Assembly (NCBI GenBank): GCA_947650365.1
Contig: OX393550.1
Span: forward strand, 103,566,343-103,630,342
Origin: Chamaelirium japonicum
Lineage: Eukaryota; Streptophyta; Magnoliopsida; Liliales; Melanthiaceae
Direction of reading: 5' to 3'
DNA: 64,000 nucleotides
Within the stretch, counting starts at the first letter, position 1. Every line of letters starts with the position of its first letter. Made by a program: the position numbers and the translations under genes. Under the pieces are notes generated by a model that saw only the letters and a program-made list of their open reading frames with translations, was not told the origin of the DNA and did not search any database. This document shows positions 49,623 through 64,000 of this stretch, piece by piece.

Positions 49623-50176
49623 TGATAGATATCCCCATGCCCTAAAACGTGAGTCGTAAGGGGAGGTCGACAGGGGGTATATTAAGCGGGTGATGGGTGT
49701 CTCCCTTACCGATGTAGGACTCAACACTCCCCCTTACGTGGTGCACGCTTGAAAAGGATCATCCTATAAGGAGCACGTGTGGCAAGACACGATTGGTGGG
49801 GAGCACCCGGAGCAATAGATAATGAATCCCATCTTTGATACCATGTTAGATATCTTCAAGCCCCAAAAACTAAATCGTAAAGAGAGGTCAACAGGGGGTA
49901 TATTACACAGGTGATGGGTGCCTCCTTCATCGATGTGGGACTATATGTCAACACTCCGCCTCACGCGGAGCACGTGTGGCAAAGATCCTCCCACACGGAG
50001 CACGTATGGCAAGGCACGATTAGCGGGGAGCACCGTAGGAGACAATGAATCCTAGCTTTGATACTATGTTAGATATCCTAATGCCCCAAGACCTGAGTCG
50101 TAAGGGAAGGTCCACAGGGTGTATATTAAGCAGATGATAGGTGTCTCCTTCACGGATATGGGACTATACGTTAGCA
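49623..50176 (-). mobile_element. Tandem TRIM retrotransposon: three LTRs, two interiors
   Basis: Minus-strand element. LTRs of 104-110 bp lie at 49,623-49,726, 49,844-49,953 and 50,067-50,176. Each starts near TGTTGA and ends TATCTAACA or a variant. The interiors (49,727-49,843 and 49,954-50,066) each begin with a primer binding site (TGGTATCAAAGAT; TAGTATCAAAGC). The first ends in a GGGGGAG polypurine tract and the second in a weaker GGCGGAG. Flanks GGACC and TGACC match at 4 of 5 bases as a target duplication. An LTR-interior-LTR-interior-LTR array is a known product of recombination between TRIM copies. No genes are encoded. LTR copies are about 80-85 percent alike, so it is fairly old. 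Confidence 0.85.
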
Positions 50177-50636
50177 TGACCATTTCCAATGGATTAGATC
50201 TAAGATTTCAGCTAAATAAGTGTTAATTATCCACTTATGCATGATTATTTGTTTTGACCTTACCTTGTCCCATGTTTTACTAGATTCAGAAGCCTCTTTA
50301 TAGTAGCATTAATGTATAATATTTATTCACTATTATACTTCTGGATAAAGAAACCATATATCCAACGTTAGTATTTTATATCATGTTTTGATTCTTTTTT
50401 TTTTTATAAAATAAATCAACATCCTATAAGTAGCATACTTTTATATCTGAAAAACTTTTGACTTTGCTTCAAACAATCATGGTTAACTATTTATACTTTA
50501 TGAATTCCTTATTTATTTATAAAAATATTTTTTATAAGTTAACTAAATTTGACATATTCTCTTTGTTTTCACCTTCTTTTTGATATTTGTAGGTTGACTT
50601 TGCAGTTAAGAGAGCCAAGAACAAGAAAAATATCAA
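50177..50636. other. AT-rich stretch, nothing recognised
   Basis: AT-rich sequence with a T run near 50,394-50,404. No supported feature. Confidence 0.5.
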
Positions 50637-50882
50637 GGGCATGTTTGGATGTTATGCAAATGATGTGCATGCATCTATTTGTATATGTGATACGTGCAAT
50701 CAAACTTTCATATATTTCGGTAGAGATTTATTTGCACAAGTTTATGTGCAAAAAACTATTTAAATTTAGTATAGTGTGTATTTGTTTGCTCATGGTACAC
50801 CCCATTAACCAAATAATGCTAATCTATTAGTGTATGTGTTTTCAAAAATACAGGTAAACACACATAACATCCAAACAAGTTC
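50637..50882. mobile_element. Tourist-like (PIF/Harbinger) MITE
   Basis: About 246 bp. The left end is GGGCATGTTTGGATGTTATG. The right end reads, reverse-complemented, GAACTTGTTTGGATGTTATG, so 17 of 20 bases match. GGGC.TGTTTGG ends are typical of Tourist elements. No clear 3-bp target duplication was identified. Confidence 0.7.
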
Positions 50883-50885
50883 TGG

Positions 50886-51923
50886 ATAATAAGACGATCA
50901 ATTCATTCAAATGATCATAATCACATTATTATACTTTGTCACTTCTTATTTTTTGGATATTTTTTGGCAACCATTGTTATTTATTTAGCTATAGTGTGAT
51001 TATCTTAAACATGTACCAGACTCTTTGGAACTTCTTTCATTTTGGTAGCTTATAATGTATGTTTGTGTATATTATTGAATGCTATGGATTGTAAGTTAAT
51101 TAAACACTTAACCTTCATTTTCCTTCGACGAAGAAAAATTATATAGCATACCGTCACTCTGTTATTATATACAAATGTTCCATTATTATGTATACTAATA
51201 AAATGACTTGTTTTCGGACATTCTCAAGGCATATCTTACGTGCACTAAATTTATTTAACTTTACAACCATAATCGACGCTTGGATTAGAGATTTATTTTC
51301 AACTCGTATAGAATGCATTATGTGATTGTCATCTTTGTCCTATGGCATCGTTGGTTATCATGTGTGTCTCATCATATAATTACGTGAGGATTCCAATGAA
51401 AAGATAATCATATTGTGTTTTGATCATAGACTCCTTATATCTTATATTAAAAGTAATTCTAATACCGATTAAAGGCGACAACGAAGGTCGAATAACCTAA
51501 TGACATATCCACATTTTCTAACTTTGACTTATAGAAATTAGATTAATATGCTATTTGACTTGACACATCTTCCAGAAATATTAATTATTCTAGGTTTAGA
51601 AATGTAGGATATGAACTCGATATGATTTTTACATTTACAATACATGTAATATAGATTAATTTATTAGACATATGTATAAATTTTTTAAAGTCAAAGAGTT
51701 CTTTTGCTTCATAGTATGTTTTTTCTTATATTTTTTCTCGATGTCATAATAATTTTATTATTTGTTCTCTATAACAGAATTACAATATTTATAATGACCA
51801 TATGTAGTTTTTCTTACATTTTCAACTTTCATCAAGCTTCATTTAATAAAAAAAAGTACAATTAAGCTCATCACACATTCCAATAGATCCCAATAAACTT
51901 GAGCTCATAATTATCCTTCATGT
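50886..51923. other. AT-rich stretch, nothing recognised
   Basis: No exon, element end or repeat could be supported here. Confidence 0.5.
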
Positions 51924-51934
51924 ACTTGTCAATG

Positions 51935-51985
51935 GTTTCATAAAGCCTACCCCAAGTAGATGGGATATGGCTTGATGATGGATGG
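51935..51985 (+). mobile_element. 51-bp LINE/SINE 3'-tail insertion with TSD
   Basis: A 51-bp insert containing GCCTACCCCAAGTAGATGGG and ending GGCTTGATGATGGATGG. It resembles the 3' tails shared by some plant SINEs (AuSINE-like) and their LINE partners. Perfect 11-bp duplications ACTTGTCAATG lie at 51,924-51,934 and 51,986-51,996. It is best read as an extremely 5'-truncated retroposition. Confidence 0.7.
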
Positions 51986-52330
51986 ACTTGTCAATGAGTT
52001 CACACCCGGTTATGGTTGTGATTAGGATGTGATATACATGCGATTTTGGATCCCATATTTATATTCTATTTCGACGCGGTTTGCATTCTACTAGAGATCC
52101 AGACTCAAATCAATGTTGGATTCAACCCATTGACGCCACTCATAATTGCTATTTTTTAAAACCTCTCTTATGGATACATTGTTTTGGTTATTCCACTTAG
52201 TTGCTTTATTAGTGGTTGTATATGTTTATTAGTTTATGGCTTTCTTCTCCACTTGGAGAGCACACTAAGCATGAAAAACAATACTAGTAAAAAACAAAGT
52301 ATGTTTTTTTCTTATAAACAAGGAATATTG

Positions 52331-52474
52331 TTGATGCTGAGGTGAGTTGGTAAACTCTCAGGGGGTTGGTACCCGAGACCTTGGATCGATTCCCACTTGC
52401 ATCAAATTAATAACTGGTAGGGGACTGCCTTAACCCTCCCTTAGATAAGATGCTGAGGGGTTCTAAAAAAGAAG
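52331..52474 (+). mobile_element. tRNA-derived SINE with 11-bp TSD
   Basis: A 144-bp insert. Box A-like TGAGTTGGTAAACTCTCAG lies near 52,343-52,361. Box B-like GGATCGATTCC lies near 52,383-52,393. The tail is AAAAAAG-rich. Perfect target duplications AAGGAATATTG lie at 52,320-52,330 and 52,475-52,485. Box spacing and length fit plant pol III SINEs. The tail and TSD show retroposition on the plus strand. Confidence 0.88.
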
Positions 52475-52524
52475 AAGGAATATTGGTATTTTTTGTGATC
52501 ATAGCAAGTGTCCAAATCACTGTA

Positions 52525-53001
52525 TAGGGGTGACAATTCTTGACCCGACCCACTAACCCGACCCGAAGTTAGCGGGTTTGGGTTTGACCTAAACGGGTTC
52601 GGGTCATAAACGGATCGACCTGATTGATTTGTTTATTTAATGGGTCGGGTTCGGGTTTGTACTTATAACCCGATTGACTCGACTTGACCCGTTTACCAAA
52701 TGGGTCGTGTCATCCCGACCCTACCTGACCCGAACCAACCCGATCAAACCCGGCCCAATCTGATCTGTCTTGACCCAACTAGACCAGTTTACATGGGTTA
52801 TGTTGACCCAACTCGAGACAATCTGGCCCAACCCGTTTAGTAAACGGGTTAAACGGGTCGGGTTGGGTCAATTTGTTTATTATGCAAGTCGGGTTTGAGT
52901 TTAAGTTTTTAACCCGTTTATTAAACTGGTTGAGTTTGGGTTGGGTGTTTTGCCCTTATACCTGTCTCAACCCGACCCGACTTGACCCATTGCCACCCCT
53001 A
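52525..53001. mobile_element. hAT-like MITE rich in GACCCG/CGGGTT words
   Basis: About 477 bp. The ends are TAGGGGTGACAAT and, reverse-complemented, TAGGGGTGGCAAT. The interior is built from GACCCGACCC, AACGGGTT and GGGTCGGGTT words in both orientations, which allows a long foldback. This sequence type is widespread in plants. Near-duplicate flanks AAATCACT/AAATCACA support an 8-bp hAT-like target duplication, though 4 bp on the left side do not fit exactly. Confidence 0.75.
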
Positions 53002-56000
53002 AAATCACATTACGCTATATCATAATAGGTGTGGGCCCATTTAATAATTAATTAAATAAATGAAATACTATGCCATGGGCCGTTGATCTTTTCCATCACA
53101 ATTATCTCCATATTTTTCTTTATATGGAAGGAAGAGTAATATTGCCACACAGGTTCGAATCTTACCTTGGTCTGTAACATTGCCACACAGGACGCATGCA
53201 AAACTGTCCTGAAAACAAGAGATCGATAAGTCCGCCATAAAGACGAGAGATAAACATGCCACAATAGGCTATAGATAATCCACATAATTTGATTAAACGA
53301 ACCCTATGTGTGCCATGTGGTGGCGGCAGCAAGTGAATCATCACCGTTCATCGTGTAAGTGTATTTCCACCGTGTTAAGGTTCATGAAGGATTCATTACC
53401 ACCATTTATGTATGTTGCGTGTAGAATCAGTATTCATCAAAACGTTAAGGAGTAAGCATCAGTGGGTAGAATTTCTTATATTATATTAAAAAAATCCTGA
53501 GAAGTGGCATTGTTGTAAAATCTTGACATAGCCAGGGTAAAGTATGTTCTGCATATGGATCGGGTACTGTACCTGTGTAACCTTCCAAATCGTTGGTTGG
53601 ATTTGGTTTTAGTTAAAACCGTGCGAGGTTGTGTTGACTCTCTCCCTCTCTATCTGTTAAAAATCGGAGGAAAATTAAAAAATAAATAAAAAGGGATTTT
53701 GTTTGCTTCAATTTATATCAGCAGCCGTTGTTATTTTGGGAATCTTTTGGGGCTGCGTTGGGCTTCATCACATCAAATTTGATGCAGCCCGCACCAATGG
53801 AACATTCACATCTCTGAAATCCATGGAAAAAGGTTTGTGGGTCTCTCAACGATAAAAAAAAAACCTATCTTTTTTTTTTCCTGTTTGCATGCGCCGTTTT
53901 TCATGTGGCGCATTGATTTTTCCCCCCAATCAGGGGAATTGGCTTCCTGGGTTTCGTTCACATCACAAGGTTTTGATGTGAGCATCCGGGATTTCACGAT
54001 TTGGATTGGTGGGTGGTGTTGGTTTCGAGGTTTTGTGATTGGTTGAGGAGTTGTTTGGTTGGAATTTGTGGTATTGATGATTTAGGAAAGCATGCTTTCT
54101 TTGTGTTCGTCTGAATTCCCAATTGTTCTTGCCAATCTGCTTGTTTTGTGGGTCCTTGGTGGATCGATTGCGTCGATCGCTGTGTCTTGGTTGGATCTAT
54201 GATCTGTAGAAACCCTTAGGGTTTTCGATGGGATTATTGTGAGATGCTTTGGATTGTAGATCTATGGTGATAGGATTGGGTTTTACCCAAATCTAATCAT
54301 CGTACCGTCTGTTTTTTTTTTATCGGACGAAGGGTTTCCTTGATCTTAATAGGTAATCTATTTTTTCAAAGGGGATGAGAGATTTGATTTTCGGGCTGTA
54401 CTGATATTTTTATAAATCTGTTTAAAAGTAGTGAAGTAATTATCATGCTCTCTGGTGATATATACTGTATGTTTATGATTGTTATGATGTGTTCCACAAA
54501 AAAAAAAAATTTGATTGTTATGATGTGCATCTCAGCCAAAGTAGATGGTTGATTTTGATCATGAAGCAGTAATATCCAGATCTTAATTAGTACGTTGCAT
54601 CATGCTAGATCCGGTTGTTACTTCTATCAAATTTGTCTGATATCGTGGCCTAAAGTGCTTAATGAGTTCTTTTTATATGTTGCGATTATATGCAAACTGG
54701 ATTTGAAACTAAGTCGTATAATAATAATGTTCCCTTGTTATCTTTAGTTCTTTAAGAAACTTTTTAGTAATCGATCGTAGCTGGAATAGAAACTTTGGCC
54801 AGAATACACCAACTTGGAAAAAGAATGCACACCTTTCTTCATTATTGGAGTCTTGGAGATGAGATAGACTTGGTGAAGAAAAAATTGCCATGAAAGAACC
54901 CGAGTGCTCGCAAGTCTGGTTCTGGATTGGGTAGTAGGGAATTCTAGTAATTTTATTAGCTATAGGTATAATTGTACTCAAACTTCATGGCCATGGCTTA
55001 TATTGTTGTATTGGAGAGAAGGTATGGTGCCATTATCCAATTCCGAAAATACGACTAGATGAGCGTGTGATGCATTAAGTACAAAATATTTTAATTTGTT
55101 GTGCATATAGTACGGAAACACATTTTCCTAGAATTTTACAACTGCAATACGGTATCTTGTGTGATGGGTTATCCCCTGCTAATGTAAGAATGCTTTGCTC
55201 GACTTGTTATACTGATGGTCTTATTGCACAAGATTCTGATGCATGTGTTCAGTCCTAGTATCTAGCTCTAGTCACTCTGAATTATCCCAGCTTGTCAATT
55301 TCTCGAGCCATGACAGTAAAATACCTTGTAGAGCAGAGTGGGAGCAACCATTGTGGTACATTATACCTCTTTAAATTTTTATTCTTTATCGAAGAGAGTT
55401 CTTGAATCACCTAAATTTAGAAACAACCAGTTAAATCATGAATTTATTGAGCTGGTTTGTTATTAGCCAACAATTGGTTGAGATAAGTAACGCCTTAACA
55501 TAAACAACTGACTCTGCGCTATAAATGAAAATACTTTAGAATCTCTTATATCTACTGAAGGTCGAGCCGCCACCACTCTCAGTGGCAACTGGCAAGTGAT
55601 AATATTGTAAACAGTCGGACTTCCAATAGTCAAACATGATGTGCATATGAAATTAAAAGAAGATTGAAAATGCCATCTGGTTGAGAAAGATTAACATGAT
55701 CCATTTGTAATACGTGCCGAGAAATGGCTCTACAAGCAGGGCTTCTTGCTAATTCCCCCTTTTTTTAATATTTTTTTTTAAAAATTATTGAACCTGAAAT
55801 ATGCTCCGGTTCGGATCCGATTCGCCCAACCATGATGGATCAGATATGAAAAGAAACTGCACATCATGCGCGAACATCAGTTGGAAGCACCCGCTGCTTT
55901 GCACGCACATTAGCCGAGCGCATCAAATCCCCCTCCCTTTCTCCACACCGTTGGAGGTATACCCCACTTGGCACCAAATCCATGGACAACCCATTAAAAA

Positions 56001-56170
56001 AAAGGGGAAAGGGGAAAAATATGTCCATTTTTCTTCATGATAACGACCCTTCTCCTTCTCTAGGTTTTATCTCCCTTCAGTATTTTTTTAGGATCTAAGT
56101 TTTTTTTTTTTTTTAATGCTAAGGTTGTTCTCTTCCTTTTCTTTCTTTTTTTATTTGTTTTGTTTGCTGA
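53002..56170. other. Intergenic or 5' region upstream of the demethylase gene
   Basis: No coding exon is recognised. The stretch 53,640-54,360 is T-rich with leader- or intron-like composition and contains CTTAGGGTTTTCG near 54,217. It could hold a distal promoter or an untranslated exon, but splice sites could not be tied to the gene. Confidence 0.35.
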
Positions 56171-56312
56171 ATTTGGGTTTGGATCGGTCCTAATGGGAAT
56201 CAGCATCCGGATAGGAAGAGGAGGAGGTGATCCGAGCTTCTGATGAATACTAGATCTTCCATCCACAAGATCATATCCATCGAGGATTTCACGATGTGCC
56301 GCGGTGATCCGA
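56171..56312 (+). promoter_or_regulatory. Candidate 5' untranslated exon of the demethylase gene
   Basis: A GC-richer block after long T runs. It ends in CCGAG before a possible donor, GTCAGGTGTG, near 56,311. An untranslated first exon followed by a long intron is common in this gene group, and the first coding exon at 57,862 begins at an acceptor. The link is inferred only. Confidence 0.25.
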
Positions 56313-56933
56313 GGTCAGGTGTGCTCCCTTTCTCGTGTTTTTCATGCGATTGGATGAGATGGGTCGTGTTCTTCTTGAATTAATTAAGCCCCTAGATAGT
56401 TGAATTGGAGTTTTTTTTTATGATTATGATAATTTTTTTAACCCGCTGGGTGTTGAATTCCATGGTGCAAGACATTGGCAGCCCTTCATGGCGACTATCC
56501 TTTATGCGCGTCTGCGATTATCGTCCTTCTGATTTGTATACAGCCTCGGGTGCGTGTTGTCGATGCGAAATCCCGATTGTTTGTTGGATATGGATTTGTC
56601 TTCTTTTACTCAAATTGGAGTTTTTTGATATGGGATTTTGATCTTCCTCTATTTTCGCGATCGAAAATAGGGGTTAAATTGTCGGGATTGAGTTCAATTA
56701 GTTATATCTAGCGATTGGCAAATTGTTAGCCGTTGACTTCACACCTTACTTCCCCCCTACAAGAAAATCCTGACTTTGCCCTTGTTTGGAAGATATAAGT
56801 CTGATAGTGGTAGATCTCTAGAAGTGCACACAAAATTTAGCTTTTAGTTCTTTGAATATAAGACTTTAGTTGATGGATGGCTAAGAGACTGGCAGGGGCG
56901 GAGCCAGGATTTTCTAGGGTGGGGATTTTCTTA

Positions 56934-56952
56934 GGGGGGGGGGGGGGGGGGG
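56934..56952. repeat. Poly-G run in a TE-like context
   Basis: A 19-base G run follows GGGGCGGAGCCAGGATTTTC (56,896-56,915), a word often found at one end of plant transposable elements. No opposite end was found, so the element is not delimited. Confidence 0.6.
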
Positions 56953-57467
56953 ACAAGGTTAGAAAGCAAACTTATTGATATTGTCAACAAGATATAGAGC
57001 AGTGTCGTAAGCTAGTAGCAGGCGACCGTGCATGAGGAGGACAAGAGAGGTGCTCTCTACGGCGTGTCAGAAGGTTACGACAATGTCAGAGGCCTCTAGA
57101 GCGTGGATGATGGATCAGACTGTCGAGAATGACATGGGATTATTAGGGCACCTTGAGCTTGGGTTGAGGATTACGATCTTAGAGTTCGATGATAAAAAAA
57201 ACCCTGAACGCTTGGAGAGTGGGGATTCTCAGGGCCAAGATAAGGAAAAAAAAGGAAAGAAAAAAAGAATGCCGTCGCATCACAGTGGTCCGATGGAGTG
57301 TGCAACCGGGAAGTAGTGTGATTCGCCTGTTGAGTGGCTGATTTGCCTTTTGAGTGGCTGCCATCCAAAGGTTGTGATGCTACTCGCAATTTTTTTCTTG
57401 TTGAATGGCCCATCACAGACTTGATGGGAAGTGGGGTTACAGAGCGCAATCTGACGGTGTATGGACA

Positions 57468-57650
57468 AGCTTTAGGTTGATAACAGAGCATGACCTTTAT
57501 CCAAGTAGGAGCCATTTTGATGTCTAACAACCTCGTATGTTTACTAACCTCATATGTTTAACCGATATAGGTAGGAGAAGCTTGAGGTTGATGACTGAGC
57601 ATGACTTTTTATCCAAGTAGGAGCCATTTTGTTGTCTAACAATGTCATAT
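57468..57650 (+). repeat. Diverged tandem duplication, about 110-bp period
   Basis: AAGCTT.AGGTTGATGAC.GAGCATGAC and AAGTAGGAGCCATTTTG recur in two copies (about 57,468-57,540 and 57,579-57,650) with scattered differences. It lies just upstream of the first coding exon of the demethylase gene. Confidence 0.85.
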
Positions 57651-57865
57651 GTAAGGAACTTCAATAGAAGGTCTAAACTGAAGCTGTTATGTTCTTTAAT
57701 GTGCCATGGAAACATGGTTGTGTATTTCTTTCTTTCGTTTTTTTTGGCAAACTAGGCAAACCATCTCAATTATCTTATATTCAGTCTCCAATTTTCCATT
57801 TGCTTTCAATATTAGCTGGTTGCGATAATCTTTACATGCGAGGATCACTTTCCTTTTGCAGAAAG

Positions 57866-61594
<3,729 letters not shown>

Positions 61595-61728
61595 TAGAGG
61601 GATGATTAGGTACGGTGTGCGATGCGTGCGGTGTATGCCCGCAGCTGTCTAATGCACCTCTGCATGTGGCGTACACGGGGCAGGTGCATCGGACGACTGC
61701 GGGCACACACCTTACCTAATCTCCCCTA
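61595..61728. mobile_element. Foldback MITE, GC-rich
   Basis: About 134 bp. The left arm AGAGGGATGATTAGGTACGG and the right arm reversed, TAGGGGAGATTAGGTAAGGT, are followed by matching TGCCCGCAG and ATGCACCT blocks. The element can fold into a near-complete hairpin with a small loop. No target duplication was identified with confidence. Confidence 0.75.
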
Positions 61729-61949
61729 TGTATAGTTATATTCAATAATATAATCTTTACAAGAAGCAATTACTTCTTAATCACAAAATACTTACCCAAA
61801 TAGCTATAATAATTAAGAATGGTCTACATGATTCCCAATAAGATCATCAAATCAAGTAGATTTTAAAGTAATATTGAGGATTGATTGAAATAGAATTACT
61901 CGAAGACTGTATCGAGAAAATATATAATAAAATAAATTAATATAGTAGT

Positions 61950-63930
61950 AGGAATGAACCAACTTATATATTTTTTTCAAAAAGATATTTATGCTTTCCT
62001 TTTTTTTTTTTCTTCTAACACAACAATCAACTCTAGATTCTAGGTTTTCCCAAATGAAACATCGATTTGAGCTTGACTTTTGATAGAGTTTTGACTCAAT
62101 TGAGGAATACATATTTATTTTGGAGTTTAGTTTTGAGTAAGCCCTATCGATTTCTCCCCATTTGAACAGCCCATTGAGTCTTCCTCCCTTATGTGAGCTA
62201 CCCTCTTAAGCTTTCTCTCATGGTTCATCTTTGTAACATGGCATCAAAGCTTCGACTGCTTCACCATTGCAACCTTCGATCATCATCGACCTCCTCTGCT
62301 TCGGCTTCCACCATCTTTGACTTCATCTGCCATCAAATGGAGGCCCTTCAGAGATCTTGTCGGCCTTGACATCGTTGGCCTCCTCCACTGCCGGAGTCAA
62401 AGACCTATCTTCATTGGCCTTTTCATTACCGGTCTCATCATCTTGCCGACCTTTCCATTCAGCTATCCCACTGTTCTTGCTGGACCCATATTCATCTTCT
62501 CTCATCGATCGTCGCTTCTACTGTCACCTCCCTCGTCGTCACCTGAGGCCAGCGAATCCGATGTCATCGAGCTTCCTCCTTGTCATTGACTCGTCAACCT
62601 TCGAGGAACCAGAAAAATTACAACCACCTCGACTTGCAATGCCCGGATTGCAGCACCTCGACCTCTTACAACATTCTCCTAACAAGCTTGCGATTTGCAG
62701 AACACCTGTGACCTACTTGACGTAAGACCGGGTTGAATATGTGCAAAGCACAGCTTGAGCGTACCGCAGCTTGCGCCCAATACATTCTACACCTTGCTAG
62801 GTCTGTGTCATGTGCAGCTTGCGCCTTACACGCTGGCATAGAAGACACTTTATGCGCTCAGCACGCCCACTGGGTGCTTGTTCATGGCCGAGCCGAGCCC
62901 TGTGCACCTCACCCCATCCCTCGAGTCCCATGTACTTTTCTCAAGCAACTTTACTCAAACCTCACACCATTTTTCGAGCCATGCGCATTCCTCGAATCTC
63001 GTGTCCTTCCTCATGCTTCATGCTTTTCTTGAGCTCCGTGCATTCCATGATCCCTGGGCATTCATCGAGCCTCGTACATTTCTTAAGTCATGTGCCTTTC
63101 CTCAAGCCTCGCACTATTCCCAGAGCCTTGGCGCTACTTGCCATGCATCCGCCATGCACTGAATTGTCGACCTCGGAGCCAGCCCCACACCTCCGCATGT
63201 TTTAAAGGGTCCTTTCTTTTGGCGAGTAAAATAGGTTGGACATTGATTTAGCCGAGTAATCCCACTTTGTGCCATGTTCTTTTGTCCAATGTCTTGGGTA
63301 AATGGTTTTTCAAGATTTTTTTCCTCCTAGTTTGGTGGCACATTAGAGTCCCACCAAAATTGGTCGGACGTTGGTTGCCCACCATAGGCTATACATTATT
63401 GTCCGAGAAATCTATTCGATGCACCCGATATCCTGATTTGCCCAGCAGAAAAGAACAAGGGACATCTAATTTCCCGAGACATCATTGTTGTTGCCCATGA
63501 ATGTCTCAAGCAAACGAATTTCCCATCCCATTTATGTCTCGCCAAAAGAACTGGCCCTAAATCGACTTGCTTGAAGGTCGGATTGCTTATAGATCGAACC
63601 ATTTGTAGGATGGCATGCTTGCAGGTTGGCCTTGCATTTTTGCTCCCTCCTCATCTGCAAACTTCATTGTGTAAGTGTAACCCACCCTTGAGCGTGGTGT
63701 GTGTGTTCTATGTGTGTGTGTGTGATAATTTTTTCTTTTTGCCACTTGTATTCACTTCCAATTGGTGGTCTATTCTCACCGTAGGTGACCAGACCTTGCT
63801 TTAGTGTCTTTATTTTGGACTCTTGATTCTGTATACATTTGAGCAAGCCTTATGGGTTTCTCACTTTCTCCCCACGTGAGTAGCCCTTTGAGTTTCTCCC
63901 ATGGTTCTCCATGGTCACAGTATGCACCTG
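61950..63930 (+). mobile_element. Probable non-autonomous LTR element in intron 6
   Basis: A primer-binding-like TGGCATCAAAGC at 62,239-62,250 directly follows TTTGTAACA, an LTR-like end. The block 62,129-62,232 (GAGTAAGCCCTATCGATTTC..., GAGT, CTCATGGTT) matches 63,832-63,917 (GAGCAAGCCTTATGGGTTTC...) as the two LTR copies. The interior (62,250-63,650) is C-rich in places but has no recognised gag or pol, as expected for a large non-autonomous derivative. Outer LTR ends are not fixed, and the LTRs look old. Confidence 0.5.
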
Positions 63931-64000
63931 TGGTGGAGTGCTCTTATTTAAAGATAATTGGCTGCTTAAACAATACCACATGGTGCTGGAAGTTCCTATT

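Noticed and set aside
50549-50830. 93-codon frame
   Set aside because: It lies largely within the Tourist-like MITE and has hydrophobic low-information composition.
53156-53175. Box B-like GGTTCGAATC as a second SINE
   Set aside because: No box A at the right distance, no tail and no target duplication.

Overview
The window is nuclear DNA of a flowering plant. Two intron-containing host genes with plant-type protein families sit in a matrix of nested LTR retrotransposons, MITEs, SINE/LINE debris and microsatellites. A non-grass monocot is my guess from the protein flavour, with low confidence. No bacterial, organellar or viral genome signature is seen.

Host gene 1 (minus strand, 22,883 down to 6,352 and on past the left edge) is a METTL25/RRNAD1-type SAM-dependent methyltransferase. 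I placed nine exons by reading frame and splice sites. The intron between exons 8 and 9 is about 11.6 kb. It holds a decayed Ty3/gypsy relic (about 14,800-17,835) and a LINE relic split by a young Ty3/gypsy element (7,747-13,120, TSD CTATC). A Ty1/copia relic (727-5,602), itself hit by a hAT-type MITE (3,738-4,219), lies further downstream, probably in the next intron.

Host gene 2 (plus strand, from 57,866 past the right edge) is a JmjN/JmjC histone lysine demethylase of the JMJ14/JMJ18 group. Six coding exons are visible (451 residues). Its intron 4 holds a small inverted-repeat MITE. Its intron 6 runs to the window end and holds an (AT)n run, a foldback MITE and a probable non-autonomous LTR element.

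Between the genes, 24.2-53.0 kb is almost all mobile DNA. A 3.9 kb solo LTR (24,988-28,888, TSD AAGGT) carries a 50-bp minisatellite and sits inside an older inverted-repeat element. A Ty1/copia relic spans about 29,664-49,288 and is opened by several insertions. One of these is a 9.7 kb minus-strand copia element (38,018-47,727, TSD TTCAT). Another is a Cassandra-type TRIM carrying 5S rRNA promoter sequence (48,316-49,076, TSD TGCAA). Next come a tandem TRIM with three LTRs (49,623-50,176), a Tourist-like MITE, a 51-bp LINE/SINE tail, a tRNA-derived SINE with 11-bp TSDs (52,331-52,474) and a hAT-like MITE rich in GACCCG words (52,525-53,001).

The two host genes are not evidently linked in function. 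I see no gene cluster, CRISPR array or clearly new system. The most notable items are the TE-swollen methyltransferase gene with a telo-box cluster at its start, GC splice donors in both host genes, the 5S-bearing TRIM, the three-LTR TRIM and the young gypsy element with one long open frame.
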